Source of the DNA: Klebsormidium nitens
Lineage: Eukaryota; Streptophyta; Klebsormidiophyceae; Klebsormidiales; Klebsormidiaceae
Direction: 5' to 3'
Length of the DNA: 24,879 nt
Assembly (NCBI GenBank): GCA_000708835.1
Contig: DF237463.1
Span: forward strand, 1 to 24,879
Shown: piece after piece, positions 1 to 9,060 of the stretch
Layout: every line of letters begins with the position of its first letter
Numbering within the stretch: the stretch's first letter is position 1
Program-made: the position numbers and the translations under genes
Notes under the pieces: generated by a model
Databases searched by the model: none
Seen by the model: only the letters and a program-made list of their open reading frames with translations
What the model was told of the DNA's origin: nothing

Positions 1-124
1 GCAGACCAGAAGCCTAGATTCCAGGACTCAAACGTGGAAAGTATATTTTATAAAACAACCAGCTTGCAAGTTCTATAGCTCTCCTCTACATGCAAACGCT
101 TGCTCTGACCGTCGTCACCTACTC

Positions 125-2965
125 TTACGTATGAGATTCGTAGCCAGATTTCAGACGAACCCCCGAAAGGCCTTTGAACTGTCCTCGAGATTGTACCTGG
201 CTATCCGTGAATCGACCGTCTGCAACCACCCAATTCTTTTCTTCAGCATGCTCCAAGATGCGCTTTTTCAGCGCCGTTGCCGACAGAGAGCTTGTCAGAT
301 CTTCTTCCTTCAACCAAGCTCGGAACACCTCTCCGAGCCGTTCGCCAACGGCTAAGTGCCATGTCGCTCTTTCTCCGGCTTGAATATCTTCGAAGTCGAG
401 ACAATCGACGATCCATCGCCTAGCAATGTCCGAATCGTTGATGTATGCTTTAACAGCTTCCTCCATGACACGAGGTCTGCGCATTAGTGGTAGCGTGTTG
501 GGATTCGCTCGCTTGAATTCATGATAACGTTTTGCTCCCTCTGTGTACCAAGAAAGACCCTCATCTCGACCTTGGTCGCTTTTCAAGTAGGTTTCCAATG
601 TTGTATCGATAAGCTTTTGGCGTGGTTTGCTAGAGTCAAGCTTTTCGGGAGGTAAGAAAGTGACCAACATCGGGAGTAGTGCCAAGCGTCGGGTGACACA
701 GTAGGATACGTTCTGAAGAATAGGCTTGTAGTTCGTGTTGAGGACGGTTTTCACAGTAAGCTCAAATGTCTCCTGCCTGCTATGCAGCTCGCGCCCTGTA
801 GTGGTCCCCCCGCTTGATAGGGCTTTCATTGCGGCTTCATTCAAGACTGCTTTCTCTCCCGACTCGTCGGTCTCCGCGAGACGCCCGCCTCGAAGAGCCA
901 TGATGTGGCTCGAAGCCGCGCCAGCCGACCGCTTACCGGCTTCAATGATGCAGTCTTCCGACATAACGACAGCGTAACTGCCTAGAACTTCGAGACTTGC
1001 CAGCTTTGTCAACGATTTTCCATTAGCTCCATTGCCTTGCTTGACAAGGAACAATTGTTCACTCATATCTGCGGTCATACAATAGCCGCAGAAGAGCTGA
1101 TACCATTCGAGTACTTCTCTGTCATCGTTGAAACAATCAAGCAGGAACCTCTCGAATCGGCTTTCGGCCTTGGGCATTCCACGAAAAGTTGCTTTCGATG
1201 CGCGCGAACACAAATGAGCAGGATGAAATGCGAGCAACTTTCCGCTCTCGGTGTTAATGACGCCGTTCTGACAGGCAAACAGGAACGGATTGGCGATATC
1301 AATCATCTCGCTGAGAGGTTGGGGAGCCTGCAAGGAGTTCACGACAAATTCAAGACATACACGAACCTCGGATCCCCGTGTCAGATCCACCACATCTCGC
1401 TTCGTTGGGAAAGGATACGTTTTGTTGACCACCCTCCACGCAGTGCTGCATGCTTTTCTTTCTTCTTCGGTTGTTGGGTTCAATGCCCAATCTGGAAGAA
1501 CTGGTTCTGGCGTTGATAAGACGTTCTGCTCTGTTGCAGAGCCTCTCATATGTGCGCAAATCTCCCGTTTGAAAGCATTCAATCTCTGTTTCGAATACCA
1601 GGTCATGATACGAGCCATGTGGTTGCTGAAGACGGTTTGTATATGGAACGCGTTATCGACTATCCATCTGCGGCCGTTCCAATAGTGAAAGCATTTGCCC
1701 TCAGCAATGATGCGTCCGTCGACGAGATACATGGCTGAGAAGATCGCAGCCATTCCTCGATAGCGCTGCGTCACATTACGCCGAATAAGATTCATTTGTG
1801 CTTCCACGGCATCCTGCGACAGCGTTCTCATATTGTTTGGAAAGGTACTCCAGTCATGAGTTGGGTGCAAACGTACAGGATTGGCATCCAACAACGACAC
1901 TGGTATTGGAATATTGCCGAGCTCCGTGAGAGGCTTCTCCTTGCATTCAGAGCCAAAGCATCGATAGAATATCGTCCATCCTCGCTTCACGAGCGTCAGG
2001 TTGTTGCTACCAGTGTGGTGATGACCATGTATGCAGGTTCGAGGACCATGACAGATGAACGAATAGAGCATACCATATGGACCACGGGAGGTCACGCTGC
2101 CAGAAAAGCGAACATTTGCGTCGAGTCCAGCGTCCTGTAACAACTGCATCATCGCATCAGCAATCTTCTCGTGCTCGAGTGCTTGTCTATTGTGTGTGTC
2201 ATTGGTACCCACTTCCATTTGCATTGCTTCTTCGACAGTGCTTGATTCAAGCCCCCTTGTTTGCTCGGAATCAACACCGTTTGCCGGCAAATCTTGGGTT
2301 CGATCGCTCGAAGTCGACACGAAACTCTTGTTTGCAGATCTCCCAGCAAAATCGTTGAGGAATTGGATCACCCATGATGGAGCTGGTCGGATGTTTGTCC
2401 TTAAGGGTTGTGCGCACCAGGTGTAATTCAATCCAATCTCAGGTGAGCCTGGCGGGGCCAGAACGATGCCTCCATCTCCACGGCCATCGATCCCGAAATA
2501 CTGACCCTCATAGTCCACTCCAGCAAAACACTTTCCTGATTGGAGTCCGTTTTTGAGTGATCCACCATACGAGAAGTAATAATGGAGCCCCCCGCTTGCA
2601 GAAATGGCCTTTAGAGTATCTGGATCTCCGTGTTCCGCAATCAATCTATTCCAGAGAGGCATGCCAGCTTGAAGATCTTTCTCTGGTTTGTCTCGTGTGT
2701 CTATGTCAAGCACGAAGATGTCCGAAATGGCTCCCGTCTTGATTGCCAAGAAGTTGTATCGTTCTATTTCAATCTTTTCCATGATGCGATCCCGCGCCAA
2801 ACTCCAATCCGACGCCGTTCTTATTGCGTGATTGCCCTTCGTATGCGGCATAGTTCCAAGAATCTCCTTCGATCCTTTGCCCGTCGCTCTAACTTTTGCG
2901 GGAACAGCATATAGTCCCTCTCTTGCATACGCGTCTAAGACGTGCGCAATCGAATCCGTTGCCAT
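125..2965 (-). CDS. Primase-polymerase / D5-like SF3 helicase, intact, intronless
   Basis: This gene would make primers and unwind DNA at the replication origin of a viral or plasmid-like element. From the ATG at 2965 the product is 946 aa. Residues about 1-180 form an AEP-type PrimPol domain: a DID metal site at 87-89, GGLHYYF at 125-131 and GIDGRGDGG at 158-166, followed by an APPGSP turn. A Cys/His cluster at about 305-341 (C305, C311, several His, then C336 and C341) resembles the zinc element often found between PrimPol and helicase. A D5_N-like region follows. The SF3 ATPase has Walker A GNGANGKS at 644-651, a Walker B-like GGRLAETDE near 693-701 and a sensor Asn in LNTNYK near 742-747. 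The frame stays open upstream to 3175, but that part lacks a usable ATG before 3121, overlaps the upstream small gene and has no domain. All motifs are intact and no frameshift is seen. It is the last gene of a minus-strand cassette. Confidence 0.93.
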   Translation of the reverse strand: MATDSIAHVLDAYAREGLYAVPAKVRATGKGSKEILGTMPHTKGNHAIRTASDWSLARDRIMEKIEIERYNFLAIKTGAISDIFVLDIDTRDKPEKDLQAGMPLWNRLIAEHGDPDTLKAISASGGLHYYFSYGGSLKNGLQSGKCFAGVDYEGQYFGIDGRGDGGIVLAPPGSPEIGLNYTWCAQPLRTNIRPAPSWVIQFLNDFAGRSANKSFVSTSSDRTQDLPANGVDSEQTRGLESSTVEEAMQMEVGTNDTHNRQALEHEKIADAMMQLLQDAGLDANVRFSGSVTSRGPYGMLYSFICHGPRTCIHGHHHTGSNNLTLVKRGWTIFYRCFGSECKEKPLTELGNIPIPVSLLDANPVRLHPTHDWSTFPNNMRTLSQDAVEAQMNLIRRNVTQRYRGMAAIFSAMYLVDGRIIAEGKCFHYWNGRRWIVDNAFHIQTVFSNHMARIMTWYSKQRLNAFKREICAHMRGSATEQNVLSTPEPVLPDWALNPTTEEERKACSTAWRVVNKTYPFPTKRDVVDLTRGSEVRVCLEFVVNSLQAPQPLSEMIDIANPFLFACQNGVINTESGKLLAFHPAHLCSRASKATFRGMPKAESRFERFLLDCFNDDREVLEWYQLFCGYCMTADMSEQLFLVKQGNGANGKSLTKLASLEVLGSYAVVMSEDCIIEAGKRSAGAASSHIMALRGGRLAETDESGEKAVLNEAAMKALSSGGTTTGRELHSRQETFELTVKTVLNTNYKPILQNVSYCVTRRLALLPMLVTFLPPEKLDSSKPRQKLIDTTLETYLKSDQGRDEGLSWYTEGAKRYHEFKRANPNTLPLMRRPRVMEEAVKAYINDSDIARRWIVDCLDFEDIQAGERATWHLAVGERLGEVFRAWLKEEDLTSSLSATALKKRILEHAEEKNWVVADGRFTDSQVQSRGQFKGLSGVRLKSGYESHT

Positions 2966-3089
2966 GCTTTTCCACAGACCGAAGGAGGTTCGGAGCCCCC
3001 TTATATTTTCAACCCCAGAAAATTTTGTTTGACATGGAACGCGGCACTCGACGGAGCCCACGCTTGCAGAGACGTGTTGGTTAGTACGA

Positions 3090-3326
3090 CTAAATCCAAG
3101 GAAGAGCAATCTGTGCCTCATAAAGTCGCTGCCTCGTCCGTCTACTTGTCTTGCTTCCTTTCGCAATTCGTTCAAGAGCCTTCTTCAAGAGAATCTCATC
3201 CTTGTGTACTTGATAGTAACTCTTTGAATATTCTCTTTTCTTCGCCTGATGCTCGTTCTTATAGATGCTCGCCTCCAAACAAGCAGCACACGCGGTCGAT
3301 CCATGATTGTGATTCGTCGATTCCAT
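3090..3326 (-). CDS. Small Cys-pair, Lys/Arg-rich protein
   Basis: A 78-aa protein starting at the ATG at 3326; the frame is open further upstream but only to a GTG. Near the N-terminus it has a Cys-x2-Cys pair (ACAACLEA), followed by a very basic, probably helical stretch rich in Lys, Arg and Tyr (KKREYSKSYY, then LLKKALERIAKG and SRRTRQRLYE). Short proteins with one Cys pair and a KxREYxKxYY-like helix are common in giant viruses and their relatives and are usually taken to bind nucleic acid; that role is inferred here from composition only. It lies between the full-length recombinase (97-bp gap) and the primase-helicase (124-bp gap to the chosen start), which supports its being a real cassette gene. 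Confidence 0.6.
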   Translation of the reverse strand: MESTNHNHGSTACAACLEASIYKNEHQAKKREYSKSYYQVHKDEILLKKALERIAKGSKTSRRTRQRLYEAQIALPWI

Positions 3327-3422
3327 AGTTGGAGTGCAATTGAAGCCTCCTAATAATTCTAATATAGAAAAAGTGCTTCTCAAAGAACGCACACAAAGTG
3401 CAGACAGAAGACAATTGTCCAC

Positions 3423-4466
3423 TCATTCGAATCGTCTATTATAGAGTTCATCTGCAGTCCGCATGCTATGGCCCATGTATTGGGCCTTCGCTCTCACTTC
3501 ACCACGGGACATCAACTTTGGGCTCTGTTCAGTATGTGAGATGTGTCGAAGCAAAGTGCAGCTGAGGTTTCTACCGAAATGGCGTTGACCAAGGTCGTTG
3601 AGAACTACGGTGAAATTTGATATCGGTTCATCTTTCCAGACGAGATAATGCCTCTTGAGGATCAAATGTTTTCTAGGAATCAGATTGAAGGATCTGAGTA
3701 TAACCTTCACGAGATCTTCGGGGATCTCAAGGCGACGAACTCCATCCTTTTCAAGAGTCTTGTGTCGACCAATATGAAAGAAACACTTCTTGGGATCGTC
3801 GTTCAACTCGACGACGTTGATGTCACCCGGTTTGACCGCAACGCAATCATTCTCGTGTTCCCTCATGAAGAAGATGCATTCCGCGTACTCATTCCGTAAA
3901 GGTCCCAGCGGCATCGTGTAGAGTGCGAGGATCAGATGGTCTATCACCAGCTGCTTGTCATGGCGATCTAAGCGTTCCTTCTTCAGGAATCTCGGCACGA
4001 CATAGCGATTGATTTGGTCGTCCAGTTCTGATCGCTTGTCTATAAGCTCGGACCAAGGAATCCAATTGTTGACTTCTTTTGGCGTCTTTCTCTGCATAGA
4101 GTGATCGAGCTCCTCCTCGGTTGGCTTCATCCTCTGCATGTACTTCGAGTAAGCCGATTGCGACTTTCCAGAAGCAAGAATAGCGAAAGGGGCTGCATAA
4201 TTACTCTTCGTCAATGATTTAAGGAGCTTGCCATCACGCGACGTGAGACTCTCTATGGTCGAAATCACCTGCTCGTGGTCCTCGATCCAGTCGAGACTGT
4301 TCATCACGCCCGGCCCAAAGTCTCCAGCCGCATATACGGTTTTAAGTTGCCTGATGTAAACAGACACTGTTGTATCTGATCTGTTTGGCGGAGCTCCACG
4401 GAGAACCTTATCCGGAGATTGGACCTTCAGTTTTCTGCGTACCTCTGCTTCGAAGTTGGAATCCAT
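3423..4466 (-). CDS. Tyrosine recombinase / integrase, full length
   Basis: A 347-aa integrase-like protein from the ATG at 4466 to a TGA. Residues about 25-115 look like the helical core-binding domain. The catalytic half carries the family signature: Arg I in GPLRNEY (R191), a beta-hairpin Lys in RHKT (K236), box II in LLRHISH (R307, H308), the third-box His in YMGHS (H333) and a likely nucleophile Tyr in ELYNRR (Y342). The usual His three residues before the box II Arg is Thr (T304), a known kind of variation. Such enzymes cut and join DNA at specific sites through a 3'-phosphotyrosine and would integrate or excise the element. It lies 62 bp downstream of a related, truncated recombinase and upstream of a small basic protein and the primase-helicase. 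Recombinases of polinton-like viruses or Crypton-like elements are the closest expected relatives; which one cannot be decided here. Confidence 0.85.
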   Translation of the reverse strand: MDSNFEAEVRRKLKVQSPDKVLRGAPPNRSDTTVSVYIRQLKTVYAAGDFGPGVMNSLDWIEDHEQVISTIESLTSRDGKLLKSLTKSNYAAPFAILASGKSQSAYSKYMQRMKPTEEELDHSMQRKTPKEVNNWIPWSELIDKRSELDDQINRYVVPRFLKKERLDRHDKQLVIDHLILALYTMPLGPLRNEYAECIFFMREHENDCVAVKPGDINVVELNDDPKKCFFHIGRHKTLEKDGVRRLEIPEDLVKVILRSFNLIPRKHLILKRHYLVWKDEPISNFTVVLNDLGQRHFGRNLSCTLLRHISHTEQSPKLMSRGEVRAKAQYMGHSMRTADELYNRRFE

Positions 4467-4516
4467 CGCCGTGAAACTGCCTCGTTGTTACTAATCTTCA
4501 CAGATATTTTTTGTAA

Positions 4517-4530
4517 GATACGAACGTATC
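4517..4530. repeat. 14-bp interrupted palindrome at the 3' end of the truncated recombinase
   Basis: GATACG-AA-CGTATC: 6-bp arms around a 2-nt centre. It covers the last codons and part of the TGA of the truncated recombinase and lies 50 bp upstream of the ATG of the intact one. It could be a recombinase arm or core site, a regulatory site for the downstream gene, or chance. Confidence 0.45.
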
Positions 4531-5344
4531 AGAGTCGATCTGGATTGAAGCGCTTTCCATTGTACTGGATCTTGCTCAGGAACATGGACCAGTTACTAGC
4601 AGACATAGCCGTCTGCGGCTGAGTGATCGAAGTCAAGAAGTGATCTCGAGGTATCAATCGCAGGGTCCGATGAAGATACTTGCTCAGCATCTTCGATAGA
4701 GGGATTCGATCCCCATCTTTGAAGACGAGTTTGTAATCTCCCTTGCGTCGTGAGGTCTGCAGCAAATAGCTCGCACCCTCGATCTGTTGGCCCTTCGGCA
4801 TGATTGGAAGCTCGTGCACTTTTACCCGACGACGATGCTCCTTACTCAAGAGCATATGCCATTCGAGGACGAGATGCCACATACAGAGCTTCACCTCCTT
4901 AGGAGTGAGATCTCGATCCATGTCCTCGAGACTCAACTGTCTGACCTTGCGAGCGAGCTTCTTTCCGAATGTCTCGATCTCTTCAACGGTCATCTCTGAT
5001 CTGGCGTCCAAGGTCTTGGTCTCAATCTTTCGTTGAGCGGACTCCTTTAGGGCCTTGTTTTCCTTCCGAAACGGCTCATAATAAGTTTGATAAGCCTCCA
5101 CATAACCGAGTTTGCGGCAAATAGCAAGAAAAGGGGCCAAACGAGTACGCCTGGATCCAGGGTTATCATAGCGCTCTAGAACAGCTGCGACGATCTTCTG
5201 AGCCTTGGTCTTTATCCACGAGGGGTCTTCGGGCATCTTATCCTGGAACATCATGTTCCATAGAAGCTGAATCCCCTTGAGATACTGCTCAGTGGAACTT
5301 TCGGTTCTGATCCCATCAGCTAAGACCTTTCGTAGGGTATCCAT
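4529..5344 (-). CDS. Tyrosine recombinase paralogue lacking the C-terminal catalytic end
   Basis: From the ATG at 5344 to a TGA the product is 271 aa. It aligns by eye with the downstream integrase: an N-terminal helix (ESSTEQYLKGIQLLWN against DTTVSVYIRQLKTVY), a middle helix (LAPFLAICRKLGY), and a shared LIPRxH segment (RLIPRDHFL against NLIPRKHLI). A basic stretch KEHRRRVKV lies where Arg I is expected, and RRKGDYKLVF could carry the hairpin Lys. It stops just before the place where RH, GH and the nucleophile Tyr should occur, so it should not be able to cleave DNA by itself. The last codons and the stop overlap a short palindrome at 4517-4530. It is either a decayed copy or a DNA-binding partner of the intact enzyme. 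The frame is open upstream to 5524 but only from a TTG. Confidence 0.7.
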   Translation of the reverse strand: MDTLRKVLADGIRTESSTEQYLKGIQLLWNMMFQDKMPEDPSWIKTKAQKIVAAVLERYDNPGSRRTRLAPFLAICRKLGYVEAYQTYYEPFRKENKALKESAQRKIETKTLDARSEMTVEEIETFGKKLARKVRQLSLEDMDRDLTPKEVKLCMWHLVLEWHMLLSKEHRRRVKVHELPIMPKGQQIEGASYLLQTSRRKGDYKLVFKDGDRIPLSKMLSKYLHRTLRLIPRDHFLTSITQPQTAMSASNWSMFLSKIQYNGKRFNPDRL

Positions 5345-5379
5345 AGTTATGACCTGCCTACGATGATGTAAGAAAATAA

Positions 5380-5386
5380 TTTTATA
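5380..5386 (-). promoter_or_regulatory. Possible TATA-like box upstream of the recombinase pair
   Basis: On the minus strand the AT-rich leader reads TATAAAA, about 36-42 nt before the ATG at 5344 of the first cassette gene. The 180 bp upstream of that ATG are clearly richer in A/T than the coding DNA. This is position and composition evidence only. Confidence 0.3.
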
Positions 5387-6288
5387 ACGTCTCCCATTTT
5401 GCAACAAGTTATTTAAAAAAGGTTCGTCACAATAAAATGACGTCGAAACCTCTCCTAAACGTTTATTTTCTTGAAACTGCGTGCGGGGGGCGGAAAATTG
5501 TTGAGAAATCTCGAGATTTTTCAAGAGAATAACTAGTTATTTCAATAGCACGTGACACTTTTTTGCTGGCCTCTCCACATGCGCTTCATTCCACTAACTC
5601 TGCTTGTGGTGGAGGCAATTTTGAAATCATCATACAGCAGAGCAAAAGACGTCGTACATAAGGCCAGGCTCCAAACCAGATGATTTCATGAAGCATGGAG
5701 CTAGGATCATGTTTTATCTGCAGGCCAGCATTTTAGTATATACCTAATGTAGATAGTAGATATTTCTCATCAGGTAGCTTTGGCGCGTGTGCTGCTTCCT
5801 CGAAGCTCTTTCCACACAGACACACGTTCTCCTCTGTCCGATGCTTCTGCTTTTCACAAGCTTCTTCAAAGGCGGCATAATCCACAAGTCTTTATTCCGC
5901 TCAGAGGTGAGAAATTGGTGTTGCTGCTTTTTGACTGCTTGCAGATAAGGTTATTTTCATGAAAGCTACATTCTTCCTCCTTCTCCATTCTTTCTTGTTT
6001 TCGAATCTTGTCTTTCTGAGAATTTTTGAACAATCTGTTTCGATCCGCATTGTGTTGCTTTCCATAATGTCCGAGCTGCTATTGCAAGTTTGGACATCTG
6101 GTTCCGTTGATGGAAATAAGTTGTCACAAAAGCCAACACAATGCTGATGCTTAATATTGTTCAGCAGGCTCTTTTCAAAATGCTTATTAAGCCTCAAGGT
6201 CAAACATGCCTATGTGCAGAAGGGGGTCCTGCAGCCTTAACTACCTGCAAGGCAGGCGGCTTAGAATGCATGTCAGCAAAAATTTTTA
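5387..6288. other. Non-coding stretch between cassette and GC-rich ORFs
   Basis: No ORF here shows a recognisable domain or plausible coding bias. Base composition moves from A/T-rich near the cassette promoter side to T-rich runs around 5960-6060. No terminal inverted repeat or target duplication of the cassette was found by eye. Confidence 0.5.
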
Positions 6289-7371
6289 CTACCATACTCT
6301 GAATGCTTGCTTTGCTTGACTGTTCTGCTTCCTCGCCGTAGAGCAGCTGGTGAAAATCGTAGATTGATACGGCCCCGACACGCTCCCTGTAAATTGCCGA
6401 TCGGATGCCTTTCGTAGAAAGGCGTCAGAACCGTAGCATTGAGGCTCTCGCACCTCAAGCTCGAAGAGAAGAGCGTTGGCGGCCCTCTTGAGCGCAATTC
6501 CACGATGTTCCGCATAGACCATGCTAAGATCTCCTGAGTTGCCCAGAGACCGAAGCCTCTCACACTCCAAGGCCCACAGATGCTCCGTAGCATCAAGGAG
6601 CGTCGACAGAGGGGACCGACCGGAGGCGCTAGGGCAGTTGGCACTCGGTTCCAAGCAGAGGAGGTTGGTCGCGTAGATGTCCCGAAGGAGCGGACGCAGT
6701 GCTGCTGCAAAGGCGTACAGTCGAGGACCCGTTTGCACTTCACCAATTGCGTGCAGCCGGAGAATGGCTGCTAGAATCGGCCCATTGTTGGCGAGGTAAG
6801 CAAGTCCTCGCTCGTCAACTGGCCCCTCGAGCAACAGGTGTCGAAGCAGCTTTAGCGTCAAGATGTTGCCAAACACCCACCTGTAGCGGGGTATCAGGAG
6901 GGCGTGCAGGAGGGCCGTGTATGGCTTGAAATGGGTCGGGCACCAACCCGTGGGCGCCACAGGGCCCCCCTTCAGCACCCCGTCCATCCACGGTCGACGC
7001 GCGACCATCCAGACCGCACAAGTCTTAGGGTCGGCGCAAATCGCGGATTCCGTCGCAAGGTCGATCGGGGTCCCCACGTTTGCCGGCAACCTCTGACGCA
7101 TGGCCACAAATACCTCCGCCAAGAGAGGCGTGTTTGACCCTTGAGCAGGCGCCTTGCGAAAAGTTGCACCCTCGGAGGCCGCAGCTCGTACGGCCGGCTT
7201 CAGCTCAGACAACCCGTTCCTGAACTTCCAAGGGCAGTCGATACCCTCAAGCGGGTCGTTTGAAGGCCGCACCCCACTGATGCTGAAAGGAGTGAAACCC
7301 CCTGCCACGTGAGGTGCCTCTGGGTCCGGCTCGCAGATGCTATGCAACGTGGCTTCCGTGCTGTCCCGCAT
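6289..7371 (-). CDS. Orphan 360-aa ORF in a GC-rich island
   Basis: From the ATG at 7371 to a TAG the ORF encodes 360 aa. I recognise no family. The first 110 residues are Pro/Gly-rich and without clear structure. The middle has several Cys and Trp (AICADPKTCAVWMVARRPW, then GWCPTH) and hydrophobic helices (ALLHALLIPRYRW, LTLKLLRHLLLEG, ILAAILRLH, RLYAFAAALRPLLRD). The local G+C is higher than in flanking DNA, and long open frames exist on both strands, so coding status is uncertain. Its start overlaps the end of the ORF at 7340-7822 by 32 bp in another frame, so the two may be one gene joined by a splice or split by a frameshift. Confidence 0.4.
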   Translation of the reverse strand: MRDSTEATLHSICEPDPEAPHVAGGFTPFSISGVRPSNDPLEGIDCPWKFRNGLSELKPAVRAAASEGATFRKAPAQGSNTPLLAEVFVAMRQRLPANVGTPIDLATESAICADPKTCAVWMVARRPWMDGVLKGGPVAPTGWCPTHFKPYTALLHALLIPRYRWVFGNILTLKLLRHLLLEGPVDERGLAYLANNGPILAAILRLHAIGEVQTGPRLYAFAAALRPLLRDIYATNLLCLEPSANCPSASGRSPLSTLLDATEHLWALECERLRSLGNSGDLSMVYAEHRGIALKRAANALLFELEVREPQCYGSDAFLRKASDRQFTGSVSGPYQSTIFTSCSTARKQNSQAKQAFRVW

Positions 7372-7822
7372 AGCACTTGAGTTGGGAAAAACGTCCCGTC
7401 AAAGTGACAACTTTGTCGCGACTGAACATACAAATTGCCAGATTTGAGGTGGACCCCTCGGTTCGCTCCGGTTTGAGAGGGCAACTAGCTCTCTCTGCCT
7501 CAGCCTCGGCAGCTTGCACCTCAGACGTGTACAGATGAGCACAATTGGGACGTCCGCAGACGTGCTGGATCCGAGACCGGGCTGCCAAGTCGTTGAAGGC
7601 TTGCATCGCTACGTCGAAGACGCAATCGTCTAGCATAAGAGCGTCCGGCCCTTCGAGACTCATGGTTGCCATGTTGTTGGCGTCAAAGTTGAGGCTGTAT
7701 GATGCTCCAAGGGCCGCCGCAAAGTGATTGCGCAGCAAGAGGCCGTGCGAAATGAGCCGCCATGTCGGAGAAGTTGAATATGCCATCTTCCTGTTCAAGA
7801 ATGGAACATGGACATGATGCAT
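7340..7822 (-). CDS. Orphan 160-aa ORF upstream of and overlapping the 360-aa ORF
   Basis: From the ATG at 7822 (a second ATG lies at 7786) to a TAG, 160 aa. The N-terminal half has mixed helices (WRLISHGLLLRNHFAAALGASY). The centre has HVCGRPNCAHLY, a Cys-x4-Cys-x-His motif that could bind zinc, followed by an Ala/Glu-rich helix. No family is recognised. It runs into the 360-aa ORF in a different frame. GTATGT inside its 3' part could be a splice donor, but I could not pair it with a convincing acceptor. Treat it as the likely 5' part of the same unknown gene. Confidence 0.35.
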   Translation of the reverse strand: MHHVHVPFLNRKMAYSTSPTWRLISHGLLLRNHFAAALGASYSLNFDANNMATMSLEGPDALMLDDCVFDVAMQAFNDLAARSRIQHVCGRPNCAHLYTSEVQAAEAEAERASCPLKPERTEGSTSNLAICMFSRDKVVTLTGRFSQLKCYAGQHGSHVA

Positions 7823-9060
7823 TCGAATGGAACTCCTCAAAAATTTATAGAATATATGAGCAATTAAGATATGGAATCAAATGAGAGGTTTGCATCTGTT
7901 CTGAGCATCTGTGCAAGAATGGACAACTCGCCCTTGGTGGAATAGCAGCCTCCGCGTCAACCAGCAAAGAAACTCAAGCCGCTGATGGAAGTTTGATGGA
8001 TGAATTTCTGGTCCCGTCGAATGGTGCACCCGGCCCACGGACATTTCTCATGGTTCCTCCTCAGCCTTGCCGACTCTGCGGCCTTCAGTTCACCATCCTA
8101 CAATGGCCGATGTCTCCCAATGTGGGCTCGTGGTTTGCAAGAAGTGCCTCCATGCACGGTAGGAATCACACCCTCAGCCTACCGACTAGAAGAATGCTGT
8201 CATCCCATTGGTCCACCATATTCCCCTGGTAGGGTCTAGAAATTGTACGTAAAGAGAAGGGCTTTAATCACTTTAAGTAGTCCGGAACTGCCTCAAGACT
8301 CAAGGGTAAAGGACGTGACCCTAGCCTTTAAGTACCGGAGCCACTCCGTACGCCACGCGCGCTGCTCGCGCACATTCGCAAGGGCATGTGCCAATCCTAG
8401 TATGCTACCATGGCTACGTTGAAATTAACCGTCGGGCGAATACGGCGGACTCTTCCCGTGACTCTAACTACGGTGTCTTCCCCCCGGGCTCTTTCAGCCC
8501 CGAAATGTTTAGAGCAAGTGCCCGGTAAAACCGATTGCCCTGTAGTAGCAGTTTTAGTTGCTTTCGATTGCACTAACTAATTTCATGCCACAATGGTCGT
8601 CGCGGCGATGGCGATTTCCGTCCAAGTAGCGCACTCCTCGGATGATAGGGGTCTCGACTTGGTGCCGTAGCCATTGCTGTGCCCTGTGGCAGGTTCGGAG
8701 CTTTCCTACACGGCGATCTGGCCGCCGCCCCTTTGCTCCAAGTCTCTCGACTCTCGGAAACGACGCGAGCTGCGCGCGCACTCGCGCCACGATTTCAACA
8801 ACAGCACCAACCGTGCACAGAACTTCACGTGCACCAAATTTCACGGCGGAACGACAAAGTGATGCAGTCCACATCTTATTATACTCGGAAGCGAAGTTTT
8901 CCCGTGTCATATGGAGGGTGCCTCGGATCCCGGAAGGTATGGGTGGGGAGAGAGGGCGCGACAACACTACGGTAGCCCGGTTCCAAAAAGCGCAGTTCAT
9001 TTTGCCCGGGGCCGCAAAGTCCGGGGCCTGTGCATCGAGCGGTGCCACGTAAAATGTACG
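7823..9060. other. Stretch without supported genes
   Basis: Open frames of 60-180 codons occur on both strands (for example about 8554-9102 minus and 8642-9052 plus), but they overlap one another, lack domains, mostly start at GTG or TTG, and follow from high G+C. I see no tRNA or rRNA signature. Confidence 0.5.

Noticed and set aside
2966-3175. Upstream extension of the intact primase-helicase frame
   Set aside because: It starts at TTG, overlaps the small Cys/basic gene, has no domain character, and the PrimPol domain begins naturally at the ATG at 2965.
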